Source of the DNA: Actinoplanes sp. KI2
GTDB taxonomy: Bacteria; Actinomycetota; Actinomycetes; Mycobacteriales; Micromonosporaceae
DNA: 64,000 bases
NCBI RefSeq assembly: GCF_025630775.1
Contig: NZ_JAOSZE010000019.1
Location: forward strand, 62,001 to 126,000
Direction of reading: 5' to 3'
Shown: one piece after another, positions 31,809 through 40,879 of the stretch
How the letters are laid out: the number at the start of each line of letters is the position of its first letter
Numbering within the stretch: the first letter of the stretch is position 1
Notes under the pieces: generated by a model
The model's input: only the letters and a program-made list of their open reading frames with translations
Databases searched by the model: none
What the model was told of the DNA's origin: nothing
Program-made: the position numbers and the translations under genes

Positions 31809-34709
31809 ATGGCGGTCATCTCGCTTCCCACCCCGACCGCCCGCCGCTCCGCCCCCACCACCGACCATGCGGCGCTCGAGCGGGCGCTGAGGTCGGCGGT
31901 GAGGGGCGACGTGCGGTTCGACGCCGGCGCTCGGGCGGCCTACTCGACCGACGCGTCCAACTACCGGCAGGTGCCGATCGCGGTGGTCTGCCCGGTCGAC
32001 GTGGACGACGCGGTCGCCGCGGTCCAGGTCTGTCGTCAGCACGACGTGCCGGTGCTCAACCGTGGCGGCGGCACCAGCCTCGGCGGTGAGTGCTGCAACG
32101 TCGCGGTGGTGCTCGACTGGACCAAGCACGTGCACGGCGTCGAGTCGGTGGATCCGGCCGCGCAGAAGGCGGTCATCCTGCCCGGCACGCCGCTCGACGA
32201 CGCGAACCGGGCGCTCGCCGAGCACGATCTGATCATCGGACCCAGGCCGGCCACCCACTCGCACTGCACGATCGGCGGGATGGTCGGCAACAACTCGTGC
32301 GGCGCGACCGCGCAGTGGAGCGGGACGATGGCGCAGAACGTCTCCCGCCTGGAGATCCTCACCTACGACGGCCTGCGGATGTGGGTCGGGCCCACGCCGC
32401 CCGAGGAGGTCGAGCGCATCGTCGCGGAAGGCGGCCGGAAAGCGGAGATCTATCGCTCGCTGCGGGACCTGTACCGCCGGTACGCCGAGCAGATCGACAC
32501 CCGTTTCCCGGACATTCCGCGGCGGATCTCCGGGTTCAACCTGCCGGACCTGTCGGACATGAACGTGGCCCGGGCGCTGGTCGGCTCCGAGTCGACCTGC
32601 GTCACCGTGCTGCGGGTCGAGCTGAACCTGCTGCGGCCGCCCAAGCAGAAGGCGACCGTGGTGCTCGGCTACCCGGACATCGCCGCGGCGGCCGACGCCG
32701 TTCCCGAGGTCGCCGCGCACGACCCGATCCAGTTGGAGGCCGCCGACGAGAAGCTGTTCCGGTACGAGCGCGAGGAGCACCGGCCCACCGAGATCCTGAA
32801 GTTCCTGCCGGACGGGCGGGCCTGGCTGGTGGTCCAGCTCGGCGCGGACACCGAGGAGGCGGTGCGAGCCAAGGCCGAGGCGCTGGCCGGCAAGGACGGG
32901 GTGATCCTGGAGGGCGAGCAGGAGGCGCGGCTGAGCAAGGTGCGGGAGGCCGGCCTGGCCACCACCGCGCGCACCCCGAACGGGCCGGACGCGTGGCCCG
33001 GCTGGGAGGACTCGGCCGTCGACCCGGCCCGCCTCGGCGACTACCTGCGGGGGTTCCTCGCCCTGCTCGACGAGTACGGCTACGGCGCGACCAGCATCTA
33101 CGGCCACTTCGGGCAGGGCTGCGTGCATTGCAGCATCCCGTTCGACCTGACCAGCGTGGACGGCATCGCGACGTACCGGTCGTTCGTGACCAGGGCGGCC
33201 CGGCTCTGCGTCGAGCACCACGGGTCGCTCTCCGGCGAGCACGGCGACGGGCAGGCCCGCGGCGAGCTGCTGCCGATCATGTACGGCGAGGACGTGGTCC
33301 GCGCGTTCGAGGAGTTCAAGGCGATCTTCGACCCGCGCAACCGGATGAACCCCGGCAAGGTCGTGCACGCCCGGCCGCTCGACTACGACCTGCGGCTGGG
33401 GGCCGACTACGCGCCCGCCCAGCCGGCCACCCACTTCGGCTACCACGAGGACGACGGCAGCTTCGCCCGCGCCGCGCTGCGCTGCGCCGGGGTGGGCGAC
33501 TGCCGCCGCTCCGGGCCGGACGGCGGCGTGATGTGCCCGAGCTACCAGGTCACCCGGGACGAGGAGCACTCCACCCGCGGGCGGTCCCGGTTGCTGTTCG
33601 AGATGGTCAACGGCGGCGTGATCGACGACGGGTGGCACAGCACCGCGGTGCGCGACTCGCTCGACCTGTGCCTGGCCTGCAAGGGCTGCCGCAGCGACTG
33701 CCCGGTGCAGGTGGACATGGCCACCTACAAGGCGGAGTTCCTGTCGCACCACTACGCCGGGCGGATCCGGCCGCGCGACCACTACTCGCTGGGCTGGCTG
33801 CCGGCCGTCGCGCAGGTGGCCGCGCTGGCACCGGGCACGGCCAACGCGATCGCCCGGAGCCCGCTCGCCAAGCGGCTGGCCGGCGTCGATCCCCAGCGGG
33901 ACGTGCCCAGGTTCGCGCCCGCCCGGATCGACCGGTGGCTGCGCAAGCGGCGGTCGCCTGCCGGGCCGCGTGGTCCGGTGTTGCTGTTCACCGACTCGTT
34001 CACCACCGCCTTCTCCCCCGCCGTGACGGCGGCCGCGGTCGGCGTGCTGGAGGCGGCCGGCTTCCAGGTCGTGGTACCGCCGAAGACCGTCTGCTGTGGG
34101 CTGACGTGGATCTCGACCGGGCAGTTGGGCGTCGCCGAGCGCGTGTTGCGGCGCACCGTGGACGTGCTCTCGCCGTACGTGCGCAAGGGTTTGCCGGTGG
34201 TCGGCCTGGAACCGTCCTGCACGGCGGTGTTCCGATCGGACCTGCGCGAGATGTTCGGCCGCGATCAGGACGCCGACCGGCTCGCCCGGCAGACCAACAC
34301 CCTGGCCGAGCTGCTGAGGGACCGGGCGCCGGACTTCCTGCCGCGGCTGCCCGGCGACCCGGTGAAGGCGATCGTACAAAAGCACTGCCATCAGCACGCG
34401 GTGCTCGGCTTCGACGCCGACCTCGCGCTGATGGAACGCGTGGGCATCGACGCCGAACAGCCGGACTCGGGCTGCTGCGGGCTGGCCGGCAACTTCGGCA
34501 TGACGGCCGGGCACCGGGACGTGTCGCTGGCCTGCGCCGAGCAGGCGCTGCTGCCGGCCGTGCGCGACGCGGCGCCGGGGACGCTGGTGCTGGCCGACGG
34601 GTTCAGCTGCCGCACGCAGATCGACTACGCGCACACCGGAAAGCGGCCGCTGCACCTGGCCGAGGTGCTCCACGCCGCGGTGCGGGGCCGGCATGTCCTC
34701 GGCGATTGA
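31809..34709 (+). CDS. FAD/FeS 2-hydroxyacid dehydrogenase, D2HGDH/Dld-like
   Basis: A 966-aa fused flavoprotein. The N-terminal part binds FAD (FAD_binding_4: VLNRGGGTSLGGECCN; HCTIGGMVGNNSCG), followed by the FAD-oxidase C domain (YGATSIYGHFGQGCVHCSIP). The C-terminal part has 4Fe-4S cysteines (LCLACKGCRSDCPVQ; a second cluster near GVMCPSY) and two CCG motifs (CCGLTWIST; CCGLAGNFGM) of the GlpC/LutA type. It should oxidise a D-2-hydroxyacid such as lactate, 2-hydroxyglutarate or a sugar acid to the 2-oxo acid, passing electrons to quinone. ATG 31809 with GAAGGG upstream. It overlaps the enolase gene by 17 nt. Confidence 0.9.
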   Translation: MAVISLPTPTARRSAPTTDHAALERALRSAVRGDVRFDAGARAAYSTDASNYRQVPIAVVCPVDVDDAVAAVQVCRQHDVPVLNRGGGTSLGGECCNVAVVLDWTKHVHGVESVDPAAQKAVILPGTPLDDANRALAEHDLIIGPRPATHSHCTIGGMVGNNSCGATAQWSGTMAQNVSRLEILTYDGLRMWVGPTPPEEVERIVAEGGRKAEIYRSLRDLYRRYAEQIDTRFPDIPRRISGFNLPDLSDMNVARALVGSESTCVTVLRVELNLLRPPKQKATVVLGYPDIAAAADAVPEVAAHDPIQLEAADEKLFRYEREEHRPTEILKFLPDGRAWLVVQLGADTEEAVRAKAEALAGKDGVILEGEQEARLSKVREAGLATTARTPNGPDAWPGWEDSAVDPARLGDYLRGFLALLDEYGYGATSIYGHFGQGCVHCSIPFDLTSVDGIATYRSFVTRAARLCVEHHGSLSGEHGDGQARGELLPIMYGEDVVRAFEEFKAIFDPRNRMNPGKVVHARPLDYDLRLGADYAPAQPATHFGYHEDDGSFARAALRCAGVGDCRRSGPDGGVMCPSYQVTRDEEHSTRGRSRLLFEMVNGGVIDDGWHSTAVRDSLDLCLACKGCRSDCPVQVDMATYKAEFLSHHYAGRIRPRDHYSLGWLPAVAQVAALAPGTANAIARSPLAKRLAGVDPQRDVPRFAPARIDRWLRKRRSPAGPRGPVLLFTDSFTTAFSPAVTAAAVGVLEAAGFQVVVPPKTVCCGLTWISTGQLGVAERVLRRTVDVLSPYVRKGLPVVGLEPSCTAVFRSDLREMFGRDQDADRLARQTNTLAELLRDRAPDFLPRLPGDPVKAIVQKHCHQHAVLGFDADLALMERVGIDAEQPDSGCCGLAGNFGMTAGHRDVSLACAEQALLPAVRDAAPGTLVLADGFSCRTQIDYAHTGKRPLHLAEVLHAAVRGRHVLGD

Positions 34710-35781
34710 GATCGGCGCCGTCGAGTGGGCCGCTTACCAGGTGCCGACCGACGGCCCGGAAGGGGACGGCACGTTCGCCTGGGACGCCACGACGATCGTG
34801 GTGGTGCACGTCCACGCGGGCCCGGAGTCCGGGCTGGGCTGGACGTACGCGCCGGCCGCGGCCGGTCACCTGATCGGCGAGATGCTGGCGCCCGCGATCG
34901 GTGGCCGGTCGGCGTTCGACGTGCCGGCCGCTCAGGAGGCGATGGTCCGGGCGGTGCGCAACGCGGGCCGCCCGGGCGTGGCGGCGACCGCGATCTCCGC
35001 CGTCGACGTGGCGCTCTGGGATCTCAAGGCGAGGCTGCTGGGCGTACGGCTGGCCCGGCTGCTCGGCGTCGCGCGCCCGGCCGTGCCGGTCTACGCGAGC
35101 GGCGGCTTCACCACGTGGGAGGACCTCCACCTGTCGCGGTGGCTTTCCGACCACCTCGACATCGGGCGTGCCAAGATCAAGATCGGTGAGTCCTGGGGTA
35201 CGTGTGAGCGACGCGATCTGGCCCGCGTCGAACTGGCGCGTCGCATCCTCGGCGAGCGGGAGCTCTATGTGGACGCCAACGGCGGCTACTCGGCGGCGCA
35301 GGCGATCCGGCTCGCGGCCGAGTTCCCGGAGGTGCGCTGGTTCGAGGAGCCGGTGTCCTCGGACGATCTCGACGGGCTGAGGCGGGTGCGCGACGCGGTC
35401 GCCGCGGACGTGACGGCGGGGGAGTACGGCTACGACCTGCCGTGCTTCGCGCGGCTGATCCCGGTGGTGGACTGCCTGCAGGCGGACGTCTCCCGGTGCG
35501 GCGGCATCACCGACTGGCTGCGGGTGTCGGCGCTGGCCGCGGCCCACCAGCTGGAGGTCTCCGGGCACTGCGCGCCGGCCCTGCACGTGGACGCCGCGGC
35601 GGCGACACCGAACCTGCGACACCTCGAGTACTTTCACGACCACGTACGGATCGAGTCGAAGTTCTTCGACGGGGTGACGCCGCTGGGGCCGGGCGGCACG
35701 CTGACGCCCGACCTCTCCGCCCCCGGGCACGGCCTCACGTTCAAGGCCGCCGACGCCGAGCCCTTCCGGGTGGCGGGGTGA
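34693..35781 (+). CDS. enolase superfamily, mandelate racemase-like dehydratase
   Basis: A 362-aa enzyme of the mandelate racemase subgroup. The barrel shows the KxK base (GRAKIKIGES), metal ligands ELYVDANGGY, WFEEPVSS and TAGEYGYD, and the His region ISGHCAPALH-like (SGHCAPALHV). The N-terminal capping domain is normal. Such enzymes dehydrate acid sugars or racemise small acids; here a sugar-acid dehydratase is the likelier role given the TPP enzyme and 2-hydroxyacid dehydrogenase upstream, an inference. Start ATG 34693 lies inside the preceding gene. It overlaps the MrpE gene by GTGA. Confidence 0.88.
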   Translation: MSSAIEIGAVEWAAYQVPTDGPEGDGTFAWDATTIVVVHVHAGPESGLGWTYAPAAAGHLIGEMLAPAIGGRSAFDVPAAQEAMVRAVRNAGRPGVAATAISAVDVALWDLKARLLGVRLARLLGVARPAVPVYASGGFTTWEDLHLSRWLSDHLDIGRAKIKIGESWGTCERRDLARVELARRILGERELYVDANGGYSAAQAIRLAAEFPEVRWFEEPVSSDDLDGLRRVRDAVAADVTAGEYGYDLPCFARLIPVVDCLQADVSRCGGITDWLRVSALAAAHQLEVSGHCAPALHVDAAAATPNLRHLEYFHDHVRIESKFFDGVTPLGPGGTLTPDLSAPGHGLTFKAADAEPFRVAG

Positions 35782-36230
35782 CGCGTCTCGCCGAGGTGAC
35801 GGTCTGGTGGGTGGTGCTGACCGCCGCCTACGTGACGACGCTCGGCGCCTTCACCGTGCCGGAGTTCGCGGTGGCGGCCGGCGTCGGCCTGCTGTGCGCG
35901 GTGTGCGCGGTCGCGGCCCGCCGGGCAACCCGGGCCCGGTGGAGCCCCGACCCGCGCTGGGCGGCCTGGCTCGTGCCGCTGCCGGCCGCGGTCGCCGCGG
36001 ACACCGTACGGCTGCTGTCCCGACTCCCCCGCGGCGGCACGGTTCGCGACCTGCCCACGCCCCGGGACGAGTCGCCGGACCGCGCGGCCTTCCGCCGCGC
36101 CTGGGGAACGGTGGTGCTCTCCTCGTCGCCCGGCAGCGTCGTGCTCGACTGGCCGCCGGACGGGCCGCTCACCATCCACGAGCTCGGGTCCGGGCCGCCG
36201 CACCTCGAACGCCGGGTGACCCGGCCGTAG
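35778..36230 (+). CDS. mrpE: MrpE/MnhE-like antiporter subunit, detached from its operon
   Basis: A 150-aa protein, GTG 35778 overlapping the enolase stop (GTGA). Two N-terminal hydrophobic helices (VTVWWVVLTAAYVTTLGAF; FAVAAGVGLLCAVCAVA) and the MrpE soluble part TVRDLPTPRDES ... WGTVVLSSSPGSVVLDWPPD match MnhE/MrpE. The rest of the Mrp subunits lie 4 kb away (40305-43968), where no E subunit is present, so this is very likely the missing subunit. Its coupling to the sugar-acid genes would give it a different transcript from its partners. Confidence 0.75.
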   Translation: MTRLAEVTVWWVVLTAAYVTTLGAFTVPEFAVAAGVGLLCAVCAVAARRATRARWSPDPRWAAWLVPLPAAVAADTVRLLSRLPRGGTVRDLPTPRDESPDRAAFRRAWGTVVLSSSPGSVVLDWPPDGPLTIHELGSGPPHLERRVTRP

Positions 36231-36241
36231 GTCGCCGGGGA

Positions 36242-37060
36242 TCAGGAGGCCGCGGTCTGATTTCGCGCCGGGTCGGCGTCGGCGTCGGCGGTTTTGTGGC
36301 GGCGGGTCAGAACCTCGGGGCCGGCGGGCGTGATCGCGACGGTGTGCTCGGAGTGGGCCGTGCGGGAGCCGTCGGCGGATCGGATCGTCCAGCCGTCCGG
36401 GTCGAACTTGATCTTGTCGGTGGTGCGGCAGAACCAGGGCTCGATGGCGATGGTGAGGCCGGGGTCGAGCCGCATGCCGCGGCCGGCGCGGCCGCTGTTG
36501 GCGACGTGCGGGGCCTCGTGCATGGTGCGGCCGATGCCGTGGCCGCCGAACTCGCCGTTCACGCCGTAGCCGTACGAGTGGGCGACCTCGCCGATCGCGG
36601 CCGAGATGTCGCCGAGGCGGCCGCCGGGCCGGGCGGCGGCGATGCCGGCCTCCAGGGCGACCTCGGTGGCCTCGATCAGCCTCAGGTCGGCCGGGTCGGG
36701 CGCGCCCACGACGATCGAGAGCGCCGAGTCGGCGACCCAGCCGCCGATGCCGACCGCCATGTCGATGCTGAGCAGGTCGCCGTCCCGCAGGACGTAGTCG
36801 TGCGGGAGGCCGTGCAGCACCGCGTCGTTGACCGACAGGCACAGCACGTTGCGGAACGGTCCACGGCCGAACGACGGGGCGTAGTCCCAGTAGCAGGACT
36901 CGGCGCCGCGCTCGGCGATCCGGCGGCGGGCGTGCTGTTCGATATCCATCAGGTTGACGCCGACCGCGGCGACGCCGCTCAACTCGGCGAGCAGCTCGCC
37001 CACGAACTGGCCGGCCACCGCCATCCGGCCGATCTCCTCGGCGGACTTGAGCTCGATCAC
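36242..37060 (-). CDS. map: methionine aminopeptidase, type I
   Basis: A 272-aa metallo-aminopeptidase that removes the initiator methionine from new proteins. The five metal ligands are present: SIDMAV and VADSALSIV (two Asp), GHGIGRTMHEAP (His), IAIEPWF (Glu), HSEHTVAI (Glu), with the catalytic His nearby. GTG 37060 has GAGGGGG 4 nt upstream. It ends 12 nt from the convergent MrpE-like gene and is divergent from a small XRE protein. Possibly one of two map copies in the genome, as is usual in actinomycetes. Confidence 0.93.
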   Translation of the reverse strand: MIELKSAEEIGRMAVAGQFVGELLAELSGVAAVGVNLMDIEQHARRRIAERGAESCYWDYAPSFGRGPFRNVLCLSVNDAVLHGLPHDYVLRDGDLLSIDMAVGIGGWVADSALSIVVGAPDPADLRLIEATEVALEAGIAAARPGGRLGDISAAIGEVAHSYGYGVNGEFGGHGIGRTMHEAPHVANSGRAGRGMRLDPGLTIAIEPWFCRTTDKIKFDPDGWTIRSADGSRTAHSEHTVAITPAGPEVLTRRHKTADADADPARNQTAAS

Positions 37061-37108
37061 GACGCCCCCTCTCCCGTCCGGTATTTTTATACCACGCCGC
37101 TTCCGGGA

Positions 37109-37114
37109 TACCCT
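37109..37114 (+). promoter_or_regulatory. -10 element TACCCT, leaderless start
   Basis: TACCCT is 6 nt before ATG 37121. The same 60-bp region also carries GTATTTTTATACCAC, an AT-rich stretch near the map start. Confidence 0.45.
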
Positions 37115-37120
37115 GCTCGC

Positions 37121-37387
37121 ATGGTTCGCCAGCCGCTCACCGCCGAACAGATCGCCGCCGGCCGGCGCCTCGGAGCCGCCCTCCGGGCCGCCCGGGCCGG
37201 CCGCGGCCTCGTCGAGGTGGCCCTGGCGGCCGGCATCTCCCCCGAGACCCTGCGCAAGATCGAGGCGGGCCGCCTCCCCGCACCGGCGTTCGGCACCGTG
37301 GTCCGCCTCAGCCAGGCCCTCGGCGTCCCGCTCGGCGACCTGGCCGAGATCTGGCTGGCCGACGCCCCCGTCCGCCAGGCGTCCTGA
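37121..37387 (+). CDS. small XRE-type helix-turn-helix protein
   Basis: An 88-aa protein consisting of a single HTH_3 domain: AGRRLGAALRAARAGRGLVE, then VALAAGISPETLRKIEAGRL and PAFGTVVRLSQALGVPLGDL. The leaderless -10 TACCCT supports ATG 37121. It is close to map (divergent) and 17 nt upstream of an APH-like kinase in the same direction, so it may regulate its own small operon. Not recognisably an antitoxin, although the size would fit; no toxin lies beside it. Confidence 0.85.
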   Translation: MVRQPLTAEQIAAGRRLGAALRAARAGRGLVEVALAAGISPETLRKIEAGRLPAPAFGTVVRLSQALGVPLGDLAEIWLADAPVRQAS

Positions 37388-37404
37388 CCGCGGGGCGGAG
37401 CGGC

Positions 37405-38379
37405 TTGAGCCCCGACCGGAGATGGAGCGAGCTGGTCGCCGCCGCGTTCGACGCCGGTCGGCCGGTCGCGCCGATGACCCGGGTCGACGGCGGCGTGTCC
37501 CATGCCGTGTTCCAGCTGCGGACGACCGCCGGCCGGTACGCCGCCAAGCGCCTGAACGTCGTCGAGGAACCGTGGTGGTGGGACGAGCATCGGGCCGCCG
37601 CCCGGGTGGAGCAGGCCGCCGCGGCCGCCGGGGTGAGCATGCCCGTGCGCCTGGCACCGCCGGTCGCGGCGCTCGATCTCGACGGCGTCCGGCACCACTG
37701 GCAGCTGCACCGCTGGTGCGACGGACGCCATCCCACCGGCCCCGACGACGCGGTCGCCGACTGGACCGGCAGCACCCTCGCCACGCTCCACCGTCGACGC
37801 GGCGGCGACCGCCCGGCCCCACCGCGCGCGCCGTACCCGCTCGACGCCTGGCACGAATGGCTCGCGGGACACGACACCGACTTCACCCGAGAGGTCCGCC
37901 GCCATCTGCCAACCGTCGCCGCATCGTTGGAACAGCTCGGCCGGCCCGGTCCGCCGCTGACCCCGGTGGCCTCCCATCGCGACATCAAGCCCGACAACGT
38001 CCTGCTCACCGCGACCGGGCCGGTCCTGCTCGACTGGGACAGCGCCGGTCCGGATCTCGCCGAGCACGAGGTCCTCCGTTCCGCGCTCGCCATGGGCTTC
38101 GAACGGCAACGCCCCTTCGCCCGCACACTCACCGCTTACCACCGGGCCGGCGGCCGGCCCATCCCGGCCGACCCGGCCGTGTTCCACGGCATCGTCGAAG
38201 CGCAGCTGCACACCGCCGAGTGGCTGCTGTGGCGCGCTCTCGGCCACCGGGGCGACGACCCCGCCGCCCGGGCGCGGGCGGCCACCGAATGCCTTGCCCG
38301 GCTCCGGGGCGCCGCCAAGAGCCTGGGCCACATCGCCACCTGGACCGGCTGGCTGAGCGAACTCCGTGGGCAGCTCTGA
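37405..38379 (+). CDS. APH family kinase-like protein
   Basis: A 324-aa protein of the aminoglycoside-phosphotransferase/choline-kinase fold. The catalytic loop is ASHRDIKPDNVLL (H-x-D-x4-N) and the metal loop PVLLDWDSAGPD (DWD). The N-lobe is present (VSHAVFQLRTTAGRYAAKRL). Such kinases phosphorylate antibiotics, choline or other small hydroxyl compounds; the substrate is unknown. TTG 37405 with GGAG upstream is the best start, since the first ATG (MTRVDGG) would cut the N-lobe. Immediately downstream of the small XRE protein. Confidence 0.82.
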   Translation: MSPDRRWSELVAAAFDAGRPVAPMTRVDGGVSHAVFQLRTTAGRYAAKRLNVVEEPWWWDEHRAAARVEQAAAAAGVSMPVRLAPPVAALDLDGVRHHWQLHRWCDGRHPTGPDDAVADWTGSTLATLHRRRGGDRPAPPRAPYPLDAWHEWLAGHDTDFTREVRRHLPTVAASLEQLGRPGPPLTPVASHRDIKPDNVLLTATGPVLLDWDSAGPDLAEHEVLRSALAMGFERQRPFARTLTAYHRAGGRPIPADPAVFHGIVEAQLHTAEWLLWRALGHRGDDPAARARAATECLARLRGAAKSLGHIATWTGWLSELRGQL

Positions 38380-38462
38380 AGTGACTGCCCGACGTGGACC
38401 TGAACAGAGCGTGCCGCCGGGCGTCTGCTTCGGCGCAGTGGCCCTGCTCGTTCGGTGACGAG

Positions 38463-40223
38463 CTACTGACCGGCCGCCGCCGGGTCGATCTGGAGGGCGG
38501 CGCTGATCAAGGCGAGGTGGCTCAGGGCCTGCGGCACGTTGCCGAGCGCGCCGTGATCCTTGACGCTGATCTCCTCGCTCAGGATGCCGAGGTCGTTGGC
38601 CAGGGCGACCGTCGCGTCCATCTGCCCGGCCGCCTCGTCGCGGCGGCCCAGCGCGGCCAGCGCCGACGCCAGCCAGAACGAGCAGGCCAGGAAGGCGCCC
38701 TCCCGGCCGCGGCTGCCCGTGTAGCGGTGGATCAGGGGGCCGTCGGCGAGCTCGCGCCGGATCGCGTCGACCGTGCCGGCCAGGCGAGCGCCGCGGTCGA
38801 AGCCGGTCTGTGCGGCCAGCAGCGTCGCGGCGTCCAGGTCGTCGGTGCCGGCGTAGAAGGTGTACGCGTTCTTCGCCGGCGACCAGCAGTGCTCGTCGAC
38901 CCAGTCGTGGATCAGGTCGCGCTCGCGCCGCCAGCGGTCGGCGTGGTTGCTCGGGATCCGGCCCTGCTCGTGCAGCCGCACGGCCCGGTCCAGCGCCGCC
39001 CAGCAGCCCATCTTGGACTGGGTGTAGTGCCGGTCGTCGGGCAGTTCCCAGATGCCGGAGTCCGCGCCCTTCCAGTCGTCGCAGCAGCGGTCGGCGACGT
39101 CCGCCAGCAAGCGGCCGGTGCGCGGGTCGAGCACGTGCCCGGCGTCGAGGTAGCGGCCGACCGCGTCGAGGAGATGCCCGTACGTGCCCAGCTGGGTCTG
39201 GCCGGCGGCCGAGTTGCCGGAGCGGACCGGCCGGCTGCCGCGGTAGCCGGGCGCGGTCAGCCGCTGCTCGGAGTCGTCCAGCCCGCCGTCGAGGCGGTAG
39301 AAGACCTTCAGCTCCGGTCCGGTCGAGCTGATGCACCGCAGCAGGAAGGACAGCGCCGCGTGCGCCTCCGCCTCCAGCCTCAGGCCGAGCAACGCGTCCA
39401 CGGTGAAGGCGGCGTCCCGCACCCACATGTACCGGTAGTCCCAGTTCTGGTCGCCGCCGATCCGCTCGGGCAGCGAGGTGGTGGCGGCCGCGGCGACCGC
39501 GCCGGTCGGGCCGAACTGCAGGAGCTTGAGCATCAGGGCGGAGCGCCACACCGCGTCCCGCCACCGGCCGTCGTAGGTCAGCGCCGACTCCCAGGACCGC
39601 CAGCGCCCCTGCACCGCGTCCAGCCGGCCGATCAGGTCACCGCGGCCGGGCAGCGGCACCGGCCCGTCGTCGCCGCAGGCCAGCGCCACGATCGCCGAGC
39701 TGCCGGGCGCGGTGGTGAACTCCCCGGTGACGGCCTGCGCGGTCACCACCGGGTCGCCGGCGTCGAAGCACCGGATCGCGAGGTGCTGGTCGCCGCAGTG
39801 CACGACGAGCCCCTCGGTCCACGGCTGCGCGGTGCCGAACCGGGTGCCGGGCCGGACCGTCCAGGTCATCGGCACGTGCCCGGCCAGGCCGTCGGCCCGC
39901 CGGACCAGTTCGCCCCAGGACTGCGGCCCGGTCAGCGCCTCGACCACCCGGACGCTGCCGTCGGTCGTCGTGTAGGTCGACTCCAGGATCGGCGCGTTGC
40001 CCCGGTAGCGGCGGGTGACGGTGAACGGCTGCCGCGGGCGCAACTCGAGGTACCCACCCTCGGCGGGGTCGAGCAGCGCGGCGAAGACCGGCGGCGCGTG
40101 CAGTGCGGGCAGCGGGAGCCAGTCGATCCGGCCGTCGGCGGCGGCCAGCGCCACCGTGCGGCCGTCCCCGAGAACCGCGTAGTCACCGATCGGCACGTAT
40201 CCGTCTCTGCGCTGCTCCGCCAT
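38463..40223 (-). CDS. GH15 family glucoamylase/trehalase-like hydrolase
   Basis: A 586-aa glycoside hydrolase of family 15. Catalytic-region motifs: QNWDYRYMWVRDAAFTV, EGAFLACSFWLASALAAL and the terminal acid region ILSEEISVKDHGALGNVPQA, LSHLALI. The N-terminal beta domain (YVPIGDYAVLGDGRTVALAA) is also typical. These enzymes release glucose from alpha-glucans or hydrolyse trehalose; actinobacterial copies are often trehalases. No signal peptide, so intracellular. ATG 40223 is used; the upstream frame is unrelated. The MrpF gene starts divergently 82 nt away. Confidence 0.88.
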   Translation of the reverse strand: MAEQRRDGYVPIGDYAVLGDGRTVALAAADGRIDWLPLPALHAPPVFAALLDPAEGGYLELRPRQPFTVTRRYRGNAPILESTYTTTDGSVRVVEALTGPQSWGELVRRADGLAGHVPMTWTVRPGTRFGTAQPWTEGLVVHCGDQHLAIRCFDAGDPVVTAQAVTGEFTTAPGSSAIVALACGDDGPVPLPGRGDLIGRLDAVQGRWRSWESALTYDGRWRDAVWRSALMLKLLQFGPTGAVAAAATTSLPERIGGDQNWDYRYMWVRDAAFTVDALLGLRLEAEAHAALSFLLRCISSTGPELKVFYRLDGGLDDSEQRLTAPGYRGSRPVRSGNSAAGQTQLGTYGHLLDAVGRYLDAGHVLDPRTGRLLADVADRCCDDWKGADSGIWELPDDRHYTQSKMGCWAALDRAVRLHEQGRIPSNHADRWRRERDLIHDWVDEHCWSPAKNAYTFYAGTDDLDAATLLAAQTGFDRGARLAGTVDAIRRELADGPLIHRYTGSRGREGAFLACSFWLASALAALGRRDEAAGQMDATVALANDLGILSEEISVKDHGALGNVPQALSHLALISAALQIDPAAAGQ

Positions 40224-40304
40224 GCTGCGGCAGTACCCGAGATCATGCCGCCCATGCCGCGCCGGCGGTGTTTGCCGCGTTGCCGCCGGGGTACGCCGGG
40301 ATCC

Positions 40305-40559
40305 GTGACGCTGCTGCTGGGCGCCGGACTGGTGCTGATCATCGGGGCGCTTGCGCCCGCCGTCTACCTGGGCCTGCGCGGCGGCCCGCTGGACCGGCTG
40401 GTCGGCCTGCAACTGTCCGGGGCACTGCTGGTTCCCGCGATGCTCCTACTGTCCTACGGTTACGGCCAGACCTCGTACCTGATCGTGCCGTTGGTCCTGG
40501 CCGTGCTCTCGTTCGCCGGTGTCCTGGTGTTCCTGCGCCTGCTGAGTGACCGACCATGA
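40305..40559 (+). CDS. mrpF: MrpF/MnhF-like antiporter subunit
   Basis: An 84-aa membrane protein with three hydrophobic helices, the MrpF pattern: LLLGAGLVLIIGALAPAVYL, then DRLVGLQLSGALLVPAMLLL and a third helix ending VLVFLRLL. GTG 40305 gives the normal family length; upstream ATGs would add a basic stretch. It is the first gene of a compact operon in which most junctions are 4-nt overlaps. Corresponds to subunit B of Mbh-type complexes. Confidence 0.78.
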   Translation: MTLLLGAGLVLIIGALAPAVYLGLRGGPLDRLVGLQLSGALLVPAMLLLSYGYGQTSYLIVPLVLAVLSFAGVLVFLRLLSDRP

Positions 40560-40879
40560 CCGTACTGATCGCCGCCGGTGTCCTCGTCTGCCTGCTCTCC
40601 GCGGCCGGCGCGCTGCGGGCCCGCACCGTCCTGGATCGCCTGCACTTGCTCACCCCGGTGACCAGCGTCGGCACCCCACTGATCGCGATCGGCCTGGCCG
40701 TCCACGCCGGTTGGCATCTGGCGACCGCTCTCCTGCTGCTCTGCGCCGCCGTGATGCTGCCCGCCGGCCCGGTGCTCGCCTCCGCAACCGGCCACGCCGC
40801 CCGCGAAGCGACCGACCACGCCGCCCGCGAAACAACCCAACAAAGAACCACCACCTACGTACGGGACGGCCCGGGGTGA
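40556..40879 (+). CDS. mrpG: MrpG/MnhG-like antiporter subunit
   Basis: A 107-aa protein with three hydrophobic segments (VLIAAGVLVCLLSAAGALRA, a central HLLTPVTSVGTPLIAIGLAV and LATALLLLCAAVMLPAGPVL), the MrpG pattern of the monovalent cation/proton antiporter. ATGA overlap with the F gene. The polar C-terminal tail (ATGHAAREATDHAARETTQQ) is a short internal repeat and extends beyond the usual core. Confidence 0.8.
   Translation: MTVLIAAGVLVCLLSAAGALRARTVLDRLHLLTPVTSVGTPLIAIGLAVHAGWHLATALLLLCAAVMLPAGPVLASATGHAAREATDHAARETTQQRTTTYVRDGPG

Noticed and set aside
31695..34694. 999-codon minus-strand open frame
   Set aside because: Shadow of the FAD/FeS dehydrogenase gene, which carries clear FAD and FeS motifs.
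37121..38379. Toxin-antitoxin pair of XRE protein and APH-like kinase
   Set aside because: The kinase has intact H-x-D-x4-N and DWD motifs of the APH family and lacks HipA-type features; the XRE protein alone is not evidence of a TA system.
38368..38390. Hairpin GGGCAG/CTGCCC at the end of the APH gene as a terminator
   Set aside because: Only 6-bp arms with an 11-nt loop and overlapping the stop; too weak to list.
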